A stretch of 64,000 bases of DNA from Cynocephalus volans (GCF_027409185.1 NC_084463.1:155856369-155920368), one strand, 5' to 3'. Shown: positions 11,056-22,469, counted from the stretch's first letter. Notes: a model not told the origin generated them from the sequence alone. Translations and numbers: made by a program.

Positions 11056-13158
11056 GTTGTATTTTTCTTGCCTTCGGATGTTACTCAAAATATTGAACGA
11101 CTTGCCCCAGAAGAAATTGATCAATTACAATTTGAGCTTCAAGAAGAATCTGCCAGTGATAATACAACAACAAATGCACAAACTGTTTTCTTTGGAGGCT
11201 ATGTTTTCTTCAAGTTAAGAGTATCAAAAAGTCCTTTACGCTCCCAATCCATGTCACAGCCAGGTAATTATAGTACAGACAGTCAATACACTCCTGCTGC
11301 ATCTGTGCCATATGAACAACAGAAAAGGATCACTTCACCTTTCAAATTTTCAGAGGAAGAAATTGAGCTGAAACATTTGCCTCCCATATTAGAGAAAAGA
11401 CTCCCAGAAAGTATTATGCACAGTCAGCAAGAGTCTACAATTGAAAAACTAAAAGACAAAAACCTGCAATCTGCTATAGTACAACCTCCCCAAAGACAAA
11501 CTCAATTGCTGCAGGACCAAGGTTTTCCAATCCATTCTGTACACACACTCCAAACTTTACCACCTGGAGACTTGCCATCCCAAGCTCTGCCAGTAAAATC
11601 CCAACCAGAACAAGCCATAACATCTAAATCCCCCAAATCCCATGTCAAACAGTTTTATGACCTGACATCTGAAAACTTGCCCTCTCAAGATATACTATGC
11701 CAAGACACATCATCCCAAGACATGCCATCTGAAAACATAGTATACCAAGACACACCATACCAAAGTATGCCATCCCAATACACATCATATCAAAGTACAC
11801 CATCCCAATACACACCTTACCAAAGTACACCATCCCAATACACACCATACCAAAGTATCCAATCCCAAGACGTGCTATACCAAAATGCACTCCAAGATAT
11901 ACCAACACAAGCCATTCTATCCGAAGCCCGAGCCGTCCATCAAGCACAGTTCCCTAATATACAACACCTACCTCAACAACCCTTAGATCCCCAACCTCAA
12001 AATGAGCAATCTTTATATGTATCATATCAAAACATTCGATCAGAAGTCATGGAACTGACCCAAGAATGGAAATCTGAAGAGGAACTCCACAGCAAGAAAT
12101 TTCCAAAACGGCATTCCTTAGACCAGAAAACCAAAGACTGGCAACCCCCAAGAAGGCATTCCTCAGACCGGCAAAGCAAAGGCTGGAAATCTCCAAAAAG
12201 AAAATCCCTAGACCAGCAAATCAAAGATCAGGTATCCTCAAAGAGGCACTCCATGGATAAGCAAGCCCAATATAATCAAACCATACAGAAACTTCCAGAT
12301 CAGCAAGTTGAAGATTGGCAGTCCAAAGGGGGACAATTCCCGAAGCAAGAATCCAAAAAAGAGCAAGTTGAAGACCAAGAGGCTGAAGAGGAGCAATCCC
12401 CAAAGAAACAAACCAAAGATCAGCGAGCCCAAGAGGAGAAATCCCCAAAGGGACAATCCCAAAATTGGCAAGCTGAAGGACAGCAAGCTCAAATGGAGAA
12501 AGCTACAAAAGGTTGGGAATCCCAAATCCAGCAAAACCAAGACTTGCAATCTCCCCAAAAGCTATCTCCATACTGGGCGAGTCGAGGTCAAGACTGGAGA
12601 ACTCAAGACTGGTTAAACAAAAATTGGAAGGCACAAGAACGTCAATTAGAAATGCAGCATTCCCTGAACAGGGAACCCCATGCCTGGCAAACCCAAGATG
12701 TATTAGAGAAAGAAGTACTAGAGCAGAAAGCTCTGTACGAAGAAGCCCAAGCCCAGCACACCACAGCCCAAGATAACCTACATCAGCAATTACAAAATGT
12801 TCTATTTCAAGGAAGTAAGGGTCAAGATAAGAACCAACAAGACTTTCAATCCAGAGTTAAACAGAAAGAAGATATGCAAGGAAGCAGTATGCAAACAAGA
12901 GACATCGAACCAAGGGACAGGAAATATACAGTCCAAAAACCAAGGGACCTGAAATCAGAAGACATGAAGCTGGATTTTCATTCTTCTTTCTGCCAAAGCT
13001 CAGTACAAGACACATATTTAACCTATTTGTCTGATATAGATTCAGAACATGATATGCAACAAAACACAGTTTGCCCAAAATCGTACGAAGAAAAGCTGAA
13101 TGTTATTTCTACCTCATTTTGTCCAAAAGATCAACAGCAATCTGAAGACTCTGACTAA
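11056..13158 (+). CDS. MS4A14: MS4A14 terminal exon: long repetitive C-terminal tail
   Basis: A 2103-bp frame with no stop until TAA at 13156-13158, about 700 residues. The exon is taken to start at 11056 after ttttatag, giving VVFFLPSDV in phase 0 with the upstream exon; there is no ATG and none is needed. PSDVTQN, APEE and the hydrophilic composition match my memory of MS4A14 tails. Visible regions: acidic/Ser-rich start; decapeptide repeats based on PSQYTPYQST (11725-11889); four 15-residue repeats centred on RHS-D-Q (12100-12280); a Lys/Glu/Gln-rich repetitive stretch (12300-12540); a Gln/Trp-rich segment; then a less repetitive Asp/Ser-rich end finishing SEDSD. It is probably a disordered cytoplasmic tail. 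MS4A14 is known mainly as a testis/sperm protein; its exact role is not shown by sequence. Confidence 0.92.
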   Translation, partial: VVFFLPSDVTQNIERLAPEEIDQLQFELQEESASDNTTTNAQTVFFGGYVFFKLRVSKSPLRSQSMSQPGNYSTDSQYTPAASVPYEQQKRITSPFKFSEEEIELKHLPPILEKRLPESIMHSQQESTIEKLKDKNLQSAIVQPPQRQTQLLQDQGFPIHSVHTLQTLPPGDLPSQALPVKSQPEQAITSKSPKSHVKQFYDLTSENLPSQDILCQDTSSQDMPSENIVYQDTPYQSMPSQYTSYQSTPSQYTPYQSTPSQYTPYQSIQSQDVLYQNALQDIPTQAILSEARAVHQAQFPNIQHLPQQPLDPQPQNEQSLYVSYQNIRSEVMELTQEWKSEEELHSKKFPKRHSLDQKTKDWQPPRRHSSDRQSKGWKSPKRKSLDQQIKDQVSSKRHSMDKQAQYNQTIQKLPDQQVEDWQSKGGQFPKQESKKEQVEDQEAEEEQSPKKQTKDQRAQEEKSPKGQSQNWQAEGQQAQMEKATKGWESQIQQNQDLQSPQKLSPYWASRGQDWRTQDWLNKNWKAQERQLEMQHSLNREPHAWQTQDVLEKEVLEQKALYEEAQAQHTTAQDNLHQQLQNVLFQGSKGQDKNQQDFQSRVKQKEDMQGSSMQTRDIEPRDRKYTVQKPRDLKSEDMKLDFHSSFCQSSVQDTYLTYLSDIDSEHDMQQNTVCPKSYEEKLNVISTSFCPKDQQQSEDSD
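11725..11889 (+). repeat. MS4A14: 30-bp tandem repeats in the MS4A14 exon (decapeptide repeats)
   Basis: In-frame 30-bp units start at 11770, 11800, 11830 and (diverged) 11860, each encoding a form of PSQYTPYQST. A further unit sits at 11725, followed by a half unit at 11755. The units at 11800 and 11830 differ at only about three bases, so some duplications are recent. Upstream, 11680-11724 has a looser SQD-based five-residue pattern. The repeats keep the frame and introduce no stops. Confidence 0.9.
12100..12280 (+). repeat. MS4A14: 45-bp repeats in the MS4A14 exon (15-residue RHS repeats)
   Basis: Four copies of a 15-residue unit, with arginine codons 45 bp apart at 12109, 12154, 12199 and 12244. 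The unit reads roughly P-K-R-H-S-L-D-Q-x-x-K-D-W-x-S. Copies carry RHSLDQ, RHSSDR, RKSLDQ and RHSMDK. R-R-H-S in copy 2 fits a basophilic-kinase (PKA-type R-R-x-S) site, and the others are close variants. Function is inferred only. Confidence 0.85.
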
Positions 13159-13345
13159 CATGCAGAATCCACCAAATACTACACTGCCCCCAGTCATGGA
13201 ACCAAATTAGGGAAAAACAATATAGTCTCCCCCAACCTATGTTCTCAACTGTGGTTGCTACTCGATTCACTCACCAGAAAATGAAGGGCATGCAGAACAC
13301 TCAAAGAATTTGTCCTTAATTAAAATAAAATGACAACAAACCAAA
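13159..13345 (+). terminator. MS4A14: MS4A14 3' UTR with polyadenylation signal
   Basis: Downstream of the stop codon the first canonical AATAAA lies at 13324-13329, about 165 bp after the stop. A cleavage site some 10-30 bp further on would end the mRNA near 13345. Reasonable but not proven; later signals could also be used. Confidence 0.55.
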
Positions 13346-14608
13346 TGTTACTGTATATTAGCACTTTCTGGGGGTGAAAGAATAACTCACAGGTAAATAT
13401 TTTGTCATCAAAGTTAGTGTTTCAATTTAGGATCACCAATTCATTTTACAACTTAATATTTGAATGGACCTACTTTTCTATAGCGCTAATATTTTTCGCC
13501 TCCTTTGTGCATTATAGGGGCTCAGAGAGTTAACCAGGAAGAAGCCTATGCAGGCTCTCGAAGGGCTCAAGAACTAAAAGAGTCAGCAAAAAACAAAAAT
13601 CACTCCCACCATTTCCATTTTGCTGTTTTCAATCCTTCCAGTTACTTTCCCTCCCCAAATCTATGTTAAGGATATGTACATCAGGTTTGTTCATTTATTA
13701 ACGAGGTAGAATGTAGCAGCAAATACAGAATGTGGTGGATAGGGAGGAGACTAAAACATTCCTAGAGACAGGAAATGGCAGAGATGCAGTTGGGATAATA
13801 GAAAATATGTCAAAACGTGTATTGAATGTAGCTCTAGCTCCCTTCCATATGCCTACACTCTCTGCTTCTAATTTCTCAACCTTTATGACATATAATTACA
13901 TCCTCTGTGGTCAAAGGAAATTGTGTTATCAAAAGCCACCAGTTACTCTTAACCTTCCAAGCCTAATCCCATTTTTCAATCTTTTTTCTCTTTGATCTCT
14001 TTGATACATTTGGAATTGCAAACCAACCCTTGTTTCTGCAATTTTCATCATGCTCGCTGGCTTCTGTGTTTTACTCTTCCGGTTTCAAAAATTCTAAAAC
14101 AGATATTTCCAGAGATCTCCTCCCCAACTTCCTTATTTTTTGAAATCACATGCACTATTGTAGTTCTCTCACCCTCTTGTGAATAATCCAGACTGGGTCT
14201 TATGTGTCTTCTACAGAATATAGCACAAAGGCTTGCCTTTAGTAGGCATTCAACAAATTGTTTTTAAAAGCTTAAATGGAAGCCTCAACTCCTTACCTAG
14301 AAGCAAGTGAAGAAGTTATGTGTAGTAGAATAATGAGGTATAGATAAGGAGAGATTGTCTACATGACCCTTGCTGCCTTTGCCTTTGTAGTAAGGATTAG
14401 TTTCCTGAACTCCTCAGGATTTTTTTATCTAGGTAGAGTCCCTACCTGAGTTGACTTCCAGTTCCTGAATGACCACCAACTTGTATTTGACTTATTCTGA
14501 TTAATACTTATAATTCCCACTTTTTGATTCAGCTGGATTAGCACACATTTCTATAGTGCTTGTATAATGGGTTTAACTTTAAGTCCACAAACTCTGGTGT
14601 TCAGGAAA
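13346..14608. other. Intergenic, no recognised feature
   Basis: AT-rich unique or very old sequence between MS4A14 and MS4A5. Short open frames (for example 13732-13995) have no recognisable product and no splice context. I see no repeat that I can name. Confidence 0.4.
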
Positions 14609-14610
14609 TA

Positions 14611-14692
14611 TGAGTGTACTTCGAAAAGTTCATGGAAAAATAGAATTGAAAAATAATGTGAATCTTTCCATGAACCTTTTGAAGTATCCTTG
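14611..14692 (+). mobile_element. 82-bp palindromic mariner-like MITE, copy 1
   Basis: An 82-bp imperfect palindrome. The left arm has gtacttcgaaaagttcatgg and the right arm its near reverse complement, ccatgaaccttttgaagtat. It is flanked by TA on both sides (14609-14610 and 14693-14694), the target duplication of Tc1/mariner elements. A second copy of the same length lies at 17436-17517 in the opposite orientation. No transposase is present; it is non-autonomous. The family name is uncertain. Confidence 0.75.
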
Positions 14693-14694
14693 TA

Positions 14695-15988
14695 TATATT
14701 TACAATTTTTATTCAAATTCTCTCTTTGAGAGTCTAACTCATGCAGTCGTTCTTGCCCATTCAGCCCCATACCTACCCAATACACACAAACACATGCATG
14801 CACATATGCACAGGGACTCTGGGGTCTTAAATAGTGACAAGTCATTGGAGAGGTGATTCCTGTCATCAGTGACTGGTTCATACCAGTTACCATGGAGAAA
14901 TTCATTGTCCCAGCTCAGATAGACCCTGTGTGTCCTGTGAACTGTTGCTTCCATCCTACACTTGAAACACAGGAATTTTTCCAAAATTGCAAGAATGCAA
15001 TGACTATGGTCTAGATTTTTGATGGGACAATGTAAGAATGTAAGAATTCATCCTCTCTGAGGTCCATGTATCCCACTGAGGGAGATTCTAGGGAGCAAAT
15101 CAGAAGCTGCAAGTGCCCCCAGAACTCATAGTCACCTTTCAATTTGCAGAAATCCCTCTTTTCTCTCTTTTCAAAGGCATTCTCCCCCTTACCTCCCCTT
15201 TCTGAGACACACAGTACTGTTCCATCAACAAGTTTGGGTCTCCAGCTGACAAAGTCAAATGTGTTTAGGAGCCAACAAGGTAATGTAAATGTATAAAGTA
15301 TCTCTTTATAAGACAAGATGCAAAAGTCTATGGGAAGATGGAGCATTATGATTTACTTAAAATCTAATTTTTAAAAACTGTCTTATTCCAAATATAAGGT
15401 GTCTTTCCTAGAATCGATTAGGCTTGTTTTTAGTAAAATTGGGACCAGTTCCAAGAGATGCTAAGTCCCTGGAGAGTGAAGCCTGATCCATAAATTACTG
15501 CATAGATTCAACCCATTGCTGAAATAATCTCTCTATTCTAAGAGTAATTAGTAACTTGAAATTTATCTGCAAAGTCCCTTTTGCCATGAACGACAACATA
15601 TTCATGGGTGTGATACCTCATCATATTTGCAGTTCTAGAAATTAGATCATGGAATCTTCTTTGGGACCATAATTCTTCCTATCACATCCTTGATGGTTGA
15701 TACAGGAGAAAAAATAGATAATTCAACATATTTTAACATATTATTTTTTCCTTTTAATATGTTAACTTGCCTTGTCACACACGCAACCAAAGTAGTATTT
15801 TTTTAAGATTTCAATCATCACATTTATTCACATGGTTTAAAGAATCAACTAATCATACACGTTTATCTTGAGTAGTAAATATCCCCATTTGGAACTCTAA
15901 ATCCCTCTAGTTCTGCCATGCACCAGACAAATACCATTTTCAATGAATTCCATATGTGAGAAAAAAAAAAAAAAGTTGAGAAGGATTG
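14695..15988. other. Intergenic, no recognised feature
   Basis: No gene or nameable repeat is visible. Small open frames on the minus strand (about 14630-15346) lack similarity, splice context or codon periodicity that I can judge. A short poly(A) run at 15960-15974 precedes the solo LTR. Confidence 0.35.
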
Positions 15989-16460
15989 TGTCACCTCTCC
16001 TCCAGGGTGATGGAGACACAAAGGATTACTCAAAGCCCATTTCTTCTGATCAGTGAGAAGCCCCAAAGGGGTTAATTTTCCCAGGAACCCTCAAGAGAGA
16101 GGCATTCCTCCTTGGAAAGTAACACTGAACTAGGGTCTTCTCTCAGTATTTATTCTCAAGGCCAGAAAATTACAGAAAAGGAACATAGATCATTACAAAA
16201 GAACAGTAAGATAATTGTCATGGCAACAATCATTAGGTTTGGCTGCACCAAGGACATCTGCCCTTAGAGCCAGCAATTTTGCTGTGTTACAATTCTTTAT
16301 CTACAACAGAGACTTTAGTCCATGGAAAGTTTCCTGTCTTTCACAAGCTTAACATTTCTATTTGTAATTTTAAAAAGTTAGGCTATACCTGAAACTACAG
16401 GGCCTCAGAAACTAGGCCCTGTGAAATACACTTGCTTTATTAATGTTAGTATACTCTACA
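15989..16460 (-). mobile_element. Solo LTR of the class-II ERV found in MS4A5 intron 4
   Basis: Aligns along its length with the proviral LTRs at 37807-38241 and 43909-44343, sharing blocks such as gacatctgcccttagagcca and tgctgtgttacaattcttta. It begins TG and ends CA on the + strand and lies antisense, like the provirus. At 472 bp it is longer than the 435-bp proviral LTRs, mainly through about 35 extra bases near 16390-16420 (an imperfect short duplication). No internal retroviral sequence adjoins it, so it is a solo LTR. I could not find a clear target-site duplication. Confidence 0.8.
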
Positions 16461-17205
16461 CATTTATCTTCTCACTATGAAAAATCAGGATTTAACTCCC
16501 TTTTCTATTTCTAACCCCCAAGCACCACACACATGCATATTTCACATCCTTTGCATATAGTTTTACAATTTTGGGCAGAGAGAGACACATGCTGATTATA
16601 TCTTTATGAATAAATATGCCATTAGAGCTGAGTCACTTAATAGTTTATTTTTTTACACCTGCATGGGGTTTCTTTTCCCTGAAATTGTCTTTTTTTCTTT
16701 ACTTTTTTTTTTTTTTTGCTTGCTTTTCACCCTCAATCTTTCCACTAGTTTTCAAAATCTCCTCTTAACACATTGTTTCATTTTACAAATTATATTCAAC
16801 CTCATCCAATCTCATCTTCTTGAAGGAGTCTCTGCTGGCGATGTCCATCCAGCCTCCTCACCCTTCATTACTGGTACATACATAGCTTCCATCCTGGGAT
16901 CTCTTTTTCATTATCCTGGGACTTTTTCATGGCCCTTCTTTTGTCTTATATCTCATTTATTTCCCTTACTGTCCTCCCTTAATATGAAAAAAAAAATACC
17001 CCAGGAGATTTTTTTCTCTTTCTTCATTCTGAGTATAACACATTTATTGATTTTAATGTTTCTAAGAACTGTTTTCTGGATAATTTTCTAACATATAAAT
17101 AAAAATAAATATATGTGTATATTTTTATTTTATAAAATTTTACAAATTTTATTTTATAAATTTTCTATAATTCAATACATTTTTATATTTTAGGCTCTCT
17201 AAAGC
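16461..17205. other. Intergenic, no recognised gene
   Basis: A 161-codon open frame at 16606-17091 is Phe/Leu/Ser-rich, runs through T-tracts and resembles no family I know. Bases 17090-17200 are very AT-rich. Probably degraded repeat or unique intergenic DNA. Confidence 0.4.
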
Positions 17206-17209
17206 TTTT

Positions 17210-18800
17210 TTTTTTCATTTTGAAGTAATTGTAGACTTAAAATTCTATCATTAAAGCTACAGAAATATTCTGGTGTACCCTTCACCCAGCTTTCCCCAAT
17301 GGTGACATCTTATATAGCTGTAGTACAATATCAAAGCCAGAAAACTGACATTGGTACATTACAATTAACTGGACAACAGACTTTATTCAGTTTTTGATAT
17401 TTTTTTTACCCTGCATCCATTTGTATGTATGTATAAAAGCGTACCTCAAAAGGTTCATGAAAAGATCTGTATTATCTTTTAATTCTATTTTTCCACAAAC
17501 GTTTTGAAGTACCCCTGTATGTGTGTGTAGTTCTATACAATTTTTTCTATGTGTATATTTCTTAACCATCACTGCAATCAAGATACAGAACTGTTAAATT
17601 AGAACAAAAATATCCTTCTTGCTACTTCTTTGCATTAACACCTCACCCCAACCCTATCTTTGTTCCCTGCCAACTATTAATCTGTTCTCCATCTCCATTG
17701 TTTTGCCATTTCAAGAATGTTATGTAAATGGAATCATACATTTAATCTCTTGAGATTGACTTTTTTCAAGAAGCACAATGCCCTTGAGGCCAATCCATGT
17801 CTTTTTTCTTTTTCTTTTTTTTCATTTATTCATTAATTTTAAATTGACATCTAATAATTGTACATATTTATGGGATATGGTGTGATGTATCAACATCTGC
17901 ATACAACGTGTAATAATCAAATTAGGGTAACTTACATATCCATCACCTCAGACAAGAAGAGAGGATTCTGAATATTCTCACAACAAGGTTGATTCTTTTC
18001 AACTGCTGAGTAGTAGTCCATTGTATGGATGTACCGGAGTAAGTTTAATCATTCATCTACTGAAGGATATTTGGGCTGTTCCCTGATTTTTCTGTTGTAA
18101 ATAAAGCTGTTAGAAACATTCACGTACAGGATTTTGGGTGAACATGAGGTTTTATTTCTCTGAGATAAGTACCCAAGAGTGGCAATGGTTGGGTTATATG
18201 GTAAGCACATGTAAAGTTTTATGGGAGACCAACCAACTATTTTTCAAGCTGCCTTTTCCATTTTACTTTCCTACCAGCAACGAACAAGAGATTCAGTTTC
18301 TGTGCGTCCCCATCAGCATTTGTTATTATCCCTTTTCTGTTTTAACTGTTTAATAGCTTTTTAGTGATATCTCATTGTGGTTTTAATTTCCATTTCCCTA
18401 ATGGCTAATGAGGTTGAATATCCTTTTATGTTTCCAGTAGCTTTTTGAGAAGGAGCACATGGGAGATAAAATTTGGAGATTGTGCATGTCTGAAAATGTT
18501 TCAATTTGTATCCTCTCAATTGTTTGGTGGTTTGTCTTAGCTAGAGAATTCTAGATTAGAAGAACTTTTTCTTTTGAATGTTTAAATCTTCATTGTTGAA
18601 ATGTTGAAAAGCCCAAAGCCATCCTGATTTTTAGTCATTTAATGTGACGATTTTTCCCCCTCTTAAAATCTTTAAAGATGTTTCCTTTGTACCAATTGGT
18701 CTAAAATGTATTCATGTTGGTATATTTTTATCAACTTTTCTGGGTACTCAGGTGTAAAATTTCATTATTTTCTACACTCCATTTTTTCTTGGTTTCTGTA
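17210..18800 (-). mobile_element. Old LINE-1 3' half, antisense, with nested insertions
   Basis: Reversed L1M 3' UTR (tggtgtacccttcacccagc near 17271) and ORF2 C-terminus (atctcattgtggttttaatt near 18369). It is interrupted by MITE copy 2 at 17436-17517 and by a younger antisense L1 3'-end piece at about 17810-17965 (gtaataatcaaattagggta). Frames are broken throughout. Confidence 0.7.
17436..17517 (-). mobile_element. 82-bp palindromic mariner-like MITE, copy 2
   Basis: Same 82-bp element as at 14611-14692, inverted. The ends carry gtacctcaaaaggttcatga on the left and ccacaaacgttttgaagtac on the right. TA lies at 17434-17435 and at 17518-17519. It sits inside an old L1, so it moved after that L1 inserted. 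Confidence 0.75.
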
Positions 18801-19019
18801 ACAGCTATTGAACCTCTTGAACTGGCCATCATGTTGCTGTTGTTGTTATTATTATTATTATATTTTTTCTTTTATTTTCTACCATCTTTCCCTTTTGCTC
18901 TACATCCTTTCTACAACCCTTCTACTGAGGTTTGGGGTTTTTTTTGTTTGTTTGTTGTTTGGCTCTCATTTCTATTTCCAAGAGATCTATTTGTTCTGTA
19001 TGTTTCCACTTGACTGGAT

Positions 19020-19430
19020 AAGGAAATGTGGTATCTATACACAATAGAATACTACTCAGCCATAAAAAAAGAATGAAATTCTGCCATTTGCAGCAACATA
19101 GATGAGCTTGGAGAAAATCACATTAAGTAAAATAAGCCAGGGACACAGAAAAATACTGCATGTCCCCTCTCATAAGTGGGAGATAAGAAAGAAAAAGAAG
19201 GAAAGAAAGAAAAACCACAATAAAATGTTGAACTTTCGGAAGGAGAGAGGGGGAGGGATTAGGGAGTAATTGGGTAAGGGACACAAAGAATAATTATGAT
19301 TTGTAATGATGAACATGCTAATAATATTGACTTGATTATCAGATACTGTATACAAATACTGATAGTCAACTCTGTACCCCATAAATACATATAATCATAA
19401 AATAATATTTTTTTTAGAAAAATAAAGTGC
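19020..19430 (+). mobile_element. LINE-1 3' end, sense
   Basis: Sense ORF2 C-terminus (agaatactactcagccataa) followed by the 3' UTR (catgtcccctctcataagtg; aataattatgatttgtaatg) and an A/T-rich tail near 19400-19425. It matches the L1 3' end at 23590-24060 and looks like the same young family. Confidence 0.8.
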
Positions 19431-22055
19431 TCTGTTCTCATTTTATGGGTGCAGTATTTCTTCCTATATTTCTGAATGTAGTAATGGATTTTTTTTCAAG
19501 TCAAGTTTTCTTCTTCTACACAGTCTCTAGTTTCTTTTTATTTTGGTCTCTATTTCACATTTTCTCAGGTGTCTAGTAATCTGTGGTTGTCTGCTCATAT
19601 GATAGAGGGAAAATATGAGAAAATTGTATTGGAAACTTTGAGCACACAGACAGGGTTTGCCATCTGTGAGCTTCAGCATAGAATAAATTCGCTGTATTAT
19701 TGGTTAAGAACCCCTAGATTTCAGTATCTTCAGATACTTCCCCAAAGATTTCCCCAAAGATATTATTCCATTCTTTTGCCTAGTGATTAAGGGCCAAATA
19801 GCAAGTAAGCAGACAGGAGGTTTTAATATTTAACAGCAATTATTTATTTAATTATTATTTTTATCTGTTCCCTCTTCCCTCAACTATGTCTGTATTTTCA
19901 ATCACAGACCCTTCAATACCCCATCTTCAGGATAAATGTATTGTCTTCTGCAGGGATAGGGAGGGACAGTCACTTGGCAGGTGGGCACAGAGTGGTAGAA
20001 AAGACCAATCCTCTTTATCATAGCAACTCCTTTATCTTAACCCCTATTTCCCAAAATAACTAATGTCTTCAATTTCTGAGGCTTTTGAGGACTCTGCAGT
20101 ATAAATTGGTTTGGTTCTCAGTGTTCTCAGTGCTAGTTTCACATGCAGATTCATCAGGTTTGTTACTCATCCATCTGTCTTCCAGCAATTATTTTGCTAT
20201 TTTATCTAATTTTCTATTCTCACTGTGATTATAGGAATATTCCTTTATTATAAAAATCCTGAAGTTTTACTGGGTTGTCAGGAAAGAATAAAATCACACA
20301 TGTGTTTTCAATGTGTTAGGCATTCTCAAAAGTCAAATCAAGAGTCAATTAAAAATAAAATAAAAGTTAAGGTAGCTCTAAAAATGATAAAGTCACTAAT
20401 GCTGAACATGCATGTGAATAGTTTGAATAAAATTATTTCAAGAAAAAAGATTCTTTATAATATAAAGCACAGTCCACAGAGATGCTGTAAGAAATAAATT
20501 ACTCATTGTATGTGAAATACCTAAGTACTGGGCACATAAGTTGGTGCTTAAGACACATACCAAACAAAGAATCACAACTTATTGAAATAAATATCGCTAA
20601 GCATAATTGCAGTATATGTTTTCTTATCTGGCATATTGTGCGAATAGCATAAGACCATTCAGCAAAAATTTTCCTGGAGATCCAGCTATAGAAAATCATG
20701 TCTTAATGCAGGAACCAATACAAATTTGAAGCTGCCTCAGTGAATTACATAGAGGTGAGTGGTGAAACACAGAAAATATTCTAAGTACAGCCCAGGAACA
20801 TCAACGGATTAGAAAAGAAATTAAATTGGGAATCTTAACTGAACCCCCTTGCATTTCTCACAAACTTAAAGAGTTTTCTGCTTTCTCTTTGAACTGTCTA
20901 TATACAAAAATGGCAGCTTTAATCTGTGGGAAAATATTGACTAAACCACTCTTCAGTTCATCAGCCAAGAGATCAAAAAAATCTTAAGATTTTCAGTTCT
21001 ATAATTACAATTCTGAAACAACTGAAGACCAGTTTTAGCAAATATTTTATCTTTTCTTCAATGTTTTCAGTAGCTTCACTTATCTTTCTAATTTAATATA
21101 CCAAAAATCTGAAATTTCTGATATATTGTACATTTTTACCTGTGTGATGTCCTAGATAATGATCTTGTTTTCCCTTTTAGTCCAGAGTTAAAATAATCAG
21201 AAACTGATTCTGCTTTCAATTTAGGATGACGAACAGAAGAAATTTTCTCTCAAAGAAAATTTTGAATAATATTTAAATCACACAAAGCTATGCACTATCA
21301 GAAAGCAAAAGGTGGAAGAAAGTGTCCATGTGCTAATTTCCAGAGATAGAAGCATTTCTTAGGGGATCACCAGTAACACCAACTTTTGGGGACAAATGCT
21401 AAATCTGGGTGCAGGTGGGCAGAAGGGCAGGACTGCTCTAGGCCACAAAACTTTACCTAGTCAAGAAGAGATTAGCCAAGCTATATGCTTCAGCAGAGGC
21501 AAGTGAGATAGATTGGAATCTGGAGCACAAGGCAAATGCAACAATATTTCTTTTCTTCTATGACAATTAATTCTTGCCCCATATTTCCTCTAATTTTGCT
21601 AAGAAAAGACAAAGGTGGGATGGTAAAAGAGAAAAGACCTGGTTCTTATGGAGCTTGGAACCACTAAATATAAGGTCAGTACTGCACTCCATCACTCTCC
21701 TAGATTCAGACTCAGACACCACAAAAATATTAGCTTCCAGGTAGCTGCAGCAGTACCAGCAGTGCCAGTGTTGGCCACAGCAGTATTAAGTAAGGTACAT
21801 GTTGGTCAACCAGTGGTGAGCTCAGTCTTCCTAAAGTGGCAGATCAATTCCAGATCAACTGAACATTTTGATAAAATCTGAATAATCACCTCCTCATTTT
21901 AGCCCCTAGGCTTAGAAAAGAACTGTCATTCTCTGGGAAAATCAAATCTAAAATGTAATATTCTTCAATCTCCACCGGTTTTCTATAAGTAAGATCCCTT
22001 ATGAAATCATAAATAGAAAGACATAAATATGAGAACTATAGTTAAAGAAAGAGCA
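19431..22055. other. Intergenic, nothing recognised
   Basis: AT-rich intergenic DNA. I see no exon, RNA gene or repeat that I can name. A short run of alanine/valine codons at 21735-21790 is local and does not belong to a gene model. Confidence 0.35.
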
Positions 22056-22059
22056 TTAA

Positions 22060-22469
22060 CAGAGACCATCATATAAGTGACCCGGATACTGAAACTAACA
22101 AAAAAAGAGCTTTAAAAAAACTATTATAAATATAGTTGAAGAATTTCAGAAAAAGATGGAAAGAATGGGAAAAAATTAAACAGACACTATAAAAACCAAT
22201 TAAATAGACACTGCAGATCTGATCAATATAAAACCTGAAATTTTAAAAAGCATGTATTAGAGGGGTTTGACAGTAGAATATGAGGTAAAGAATACAGGAA
22301 CTCTAAACTTAAAGGCAATCAAAAATTATTCTAAACGAAAGAAAAAAAAATGTTGAAAAAGATTGAACCAAGTATCTGTCACTTGTGGGATAATTTCAAA
22401 GAATATAAATGCACATATCATTATTGTCCCAAAAAGACAAGAGAAAAAGTGGCATAAAAAATGTAAAGT
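22060..22469 (+). mobile_element. Old L1/HAL1-like ORF1-region fragment (left part)
   Basis: Diverged sense sequence resembling the ORF1 region of old L1M or HAL1 elements (gaagaatttcagaaaaagatgg style). The same element appears to resume at about 24085 after a younger L1. Assignment is by recognition only. Confidence 0.5.

Noticed and set aside
12221..12616. Overlapping frames of 75-106 codons in the MS4A14 exon on both strands
   Set aside because: Shadows of the repetitive MS4A14 coding frame, which has far better support.
16606..17091. 161-codon plus-strand open frame between MS4A14 and MS4A5
   Set aside because: Runs through poly(T) tracts coding for Phe/Leu; no family resemblance and no gene structure around it.
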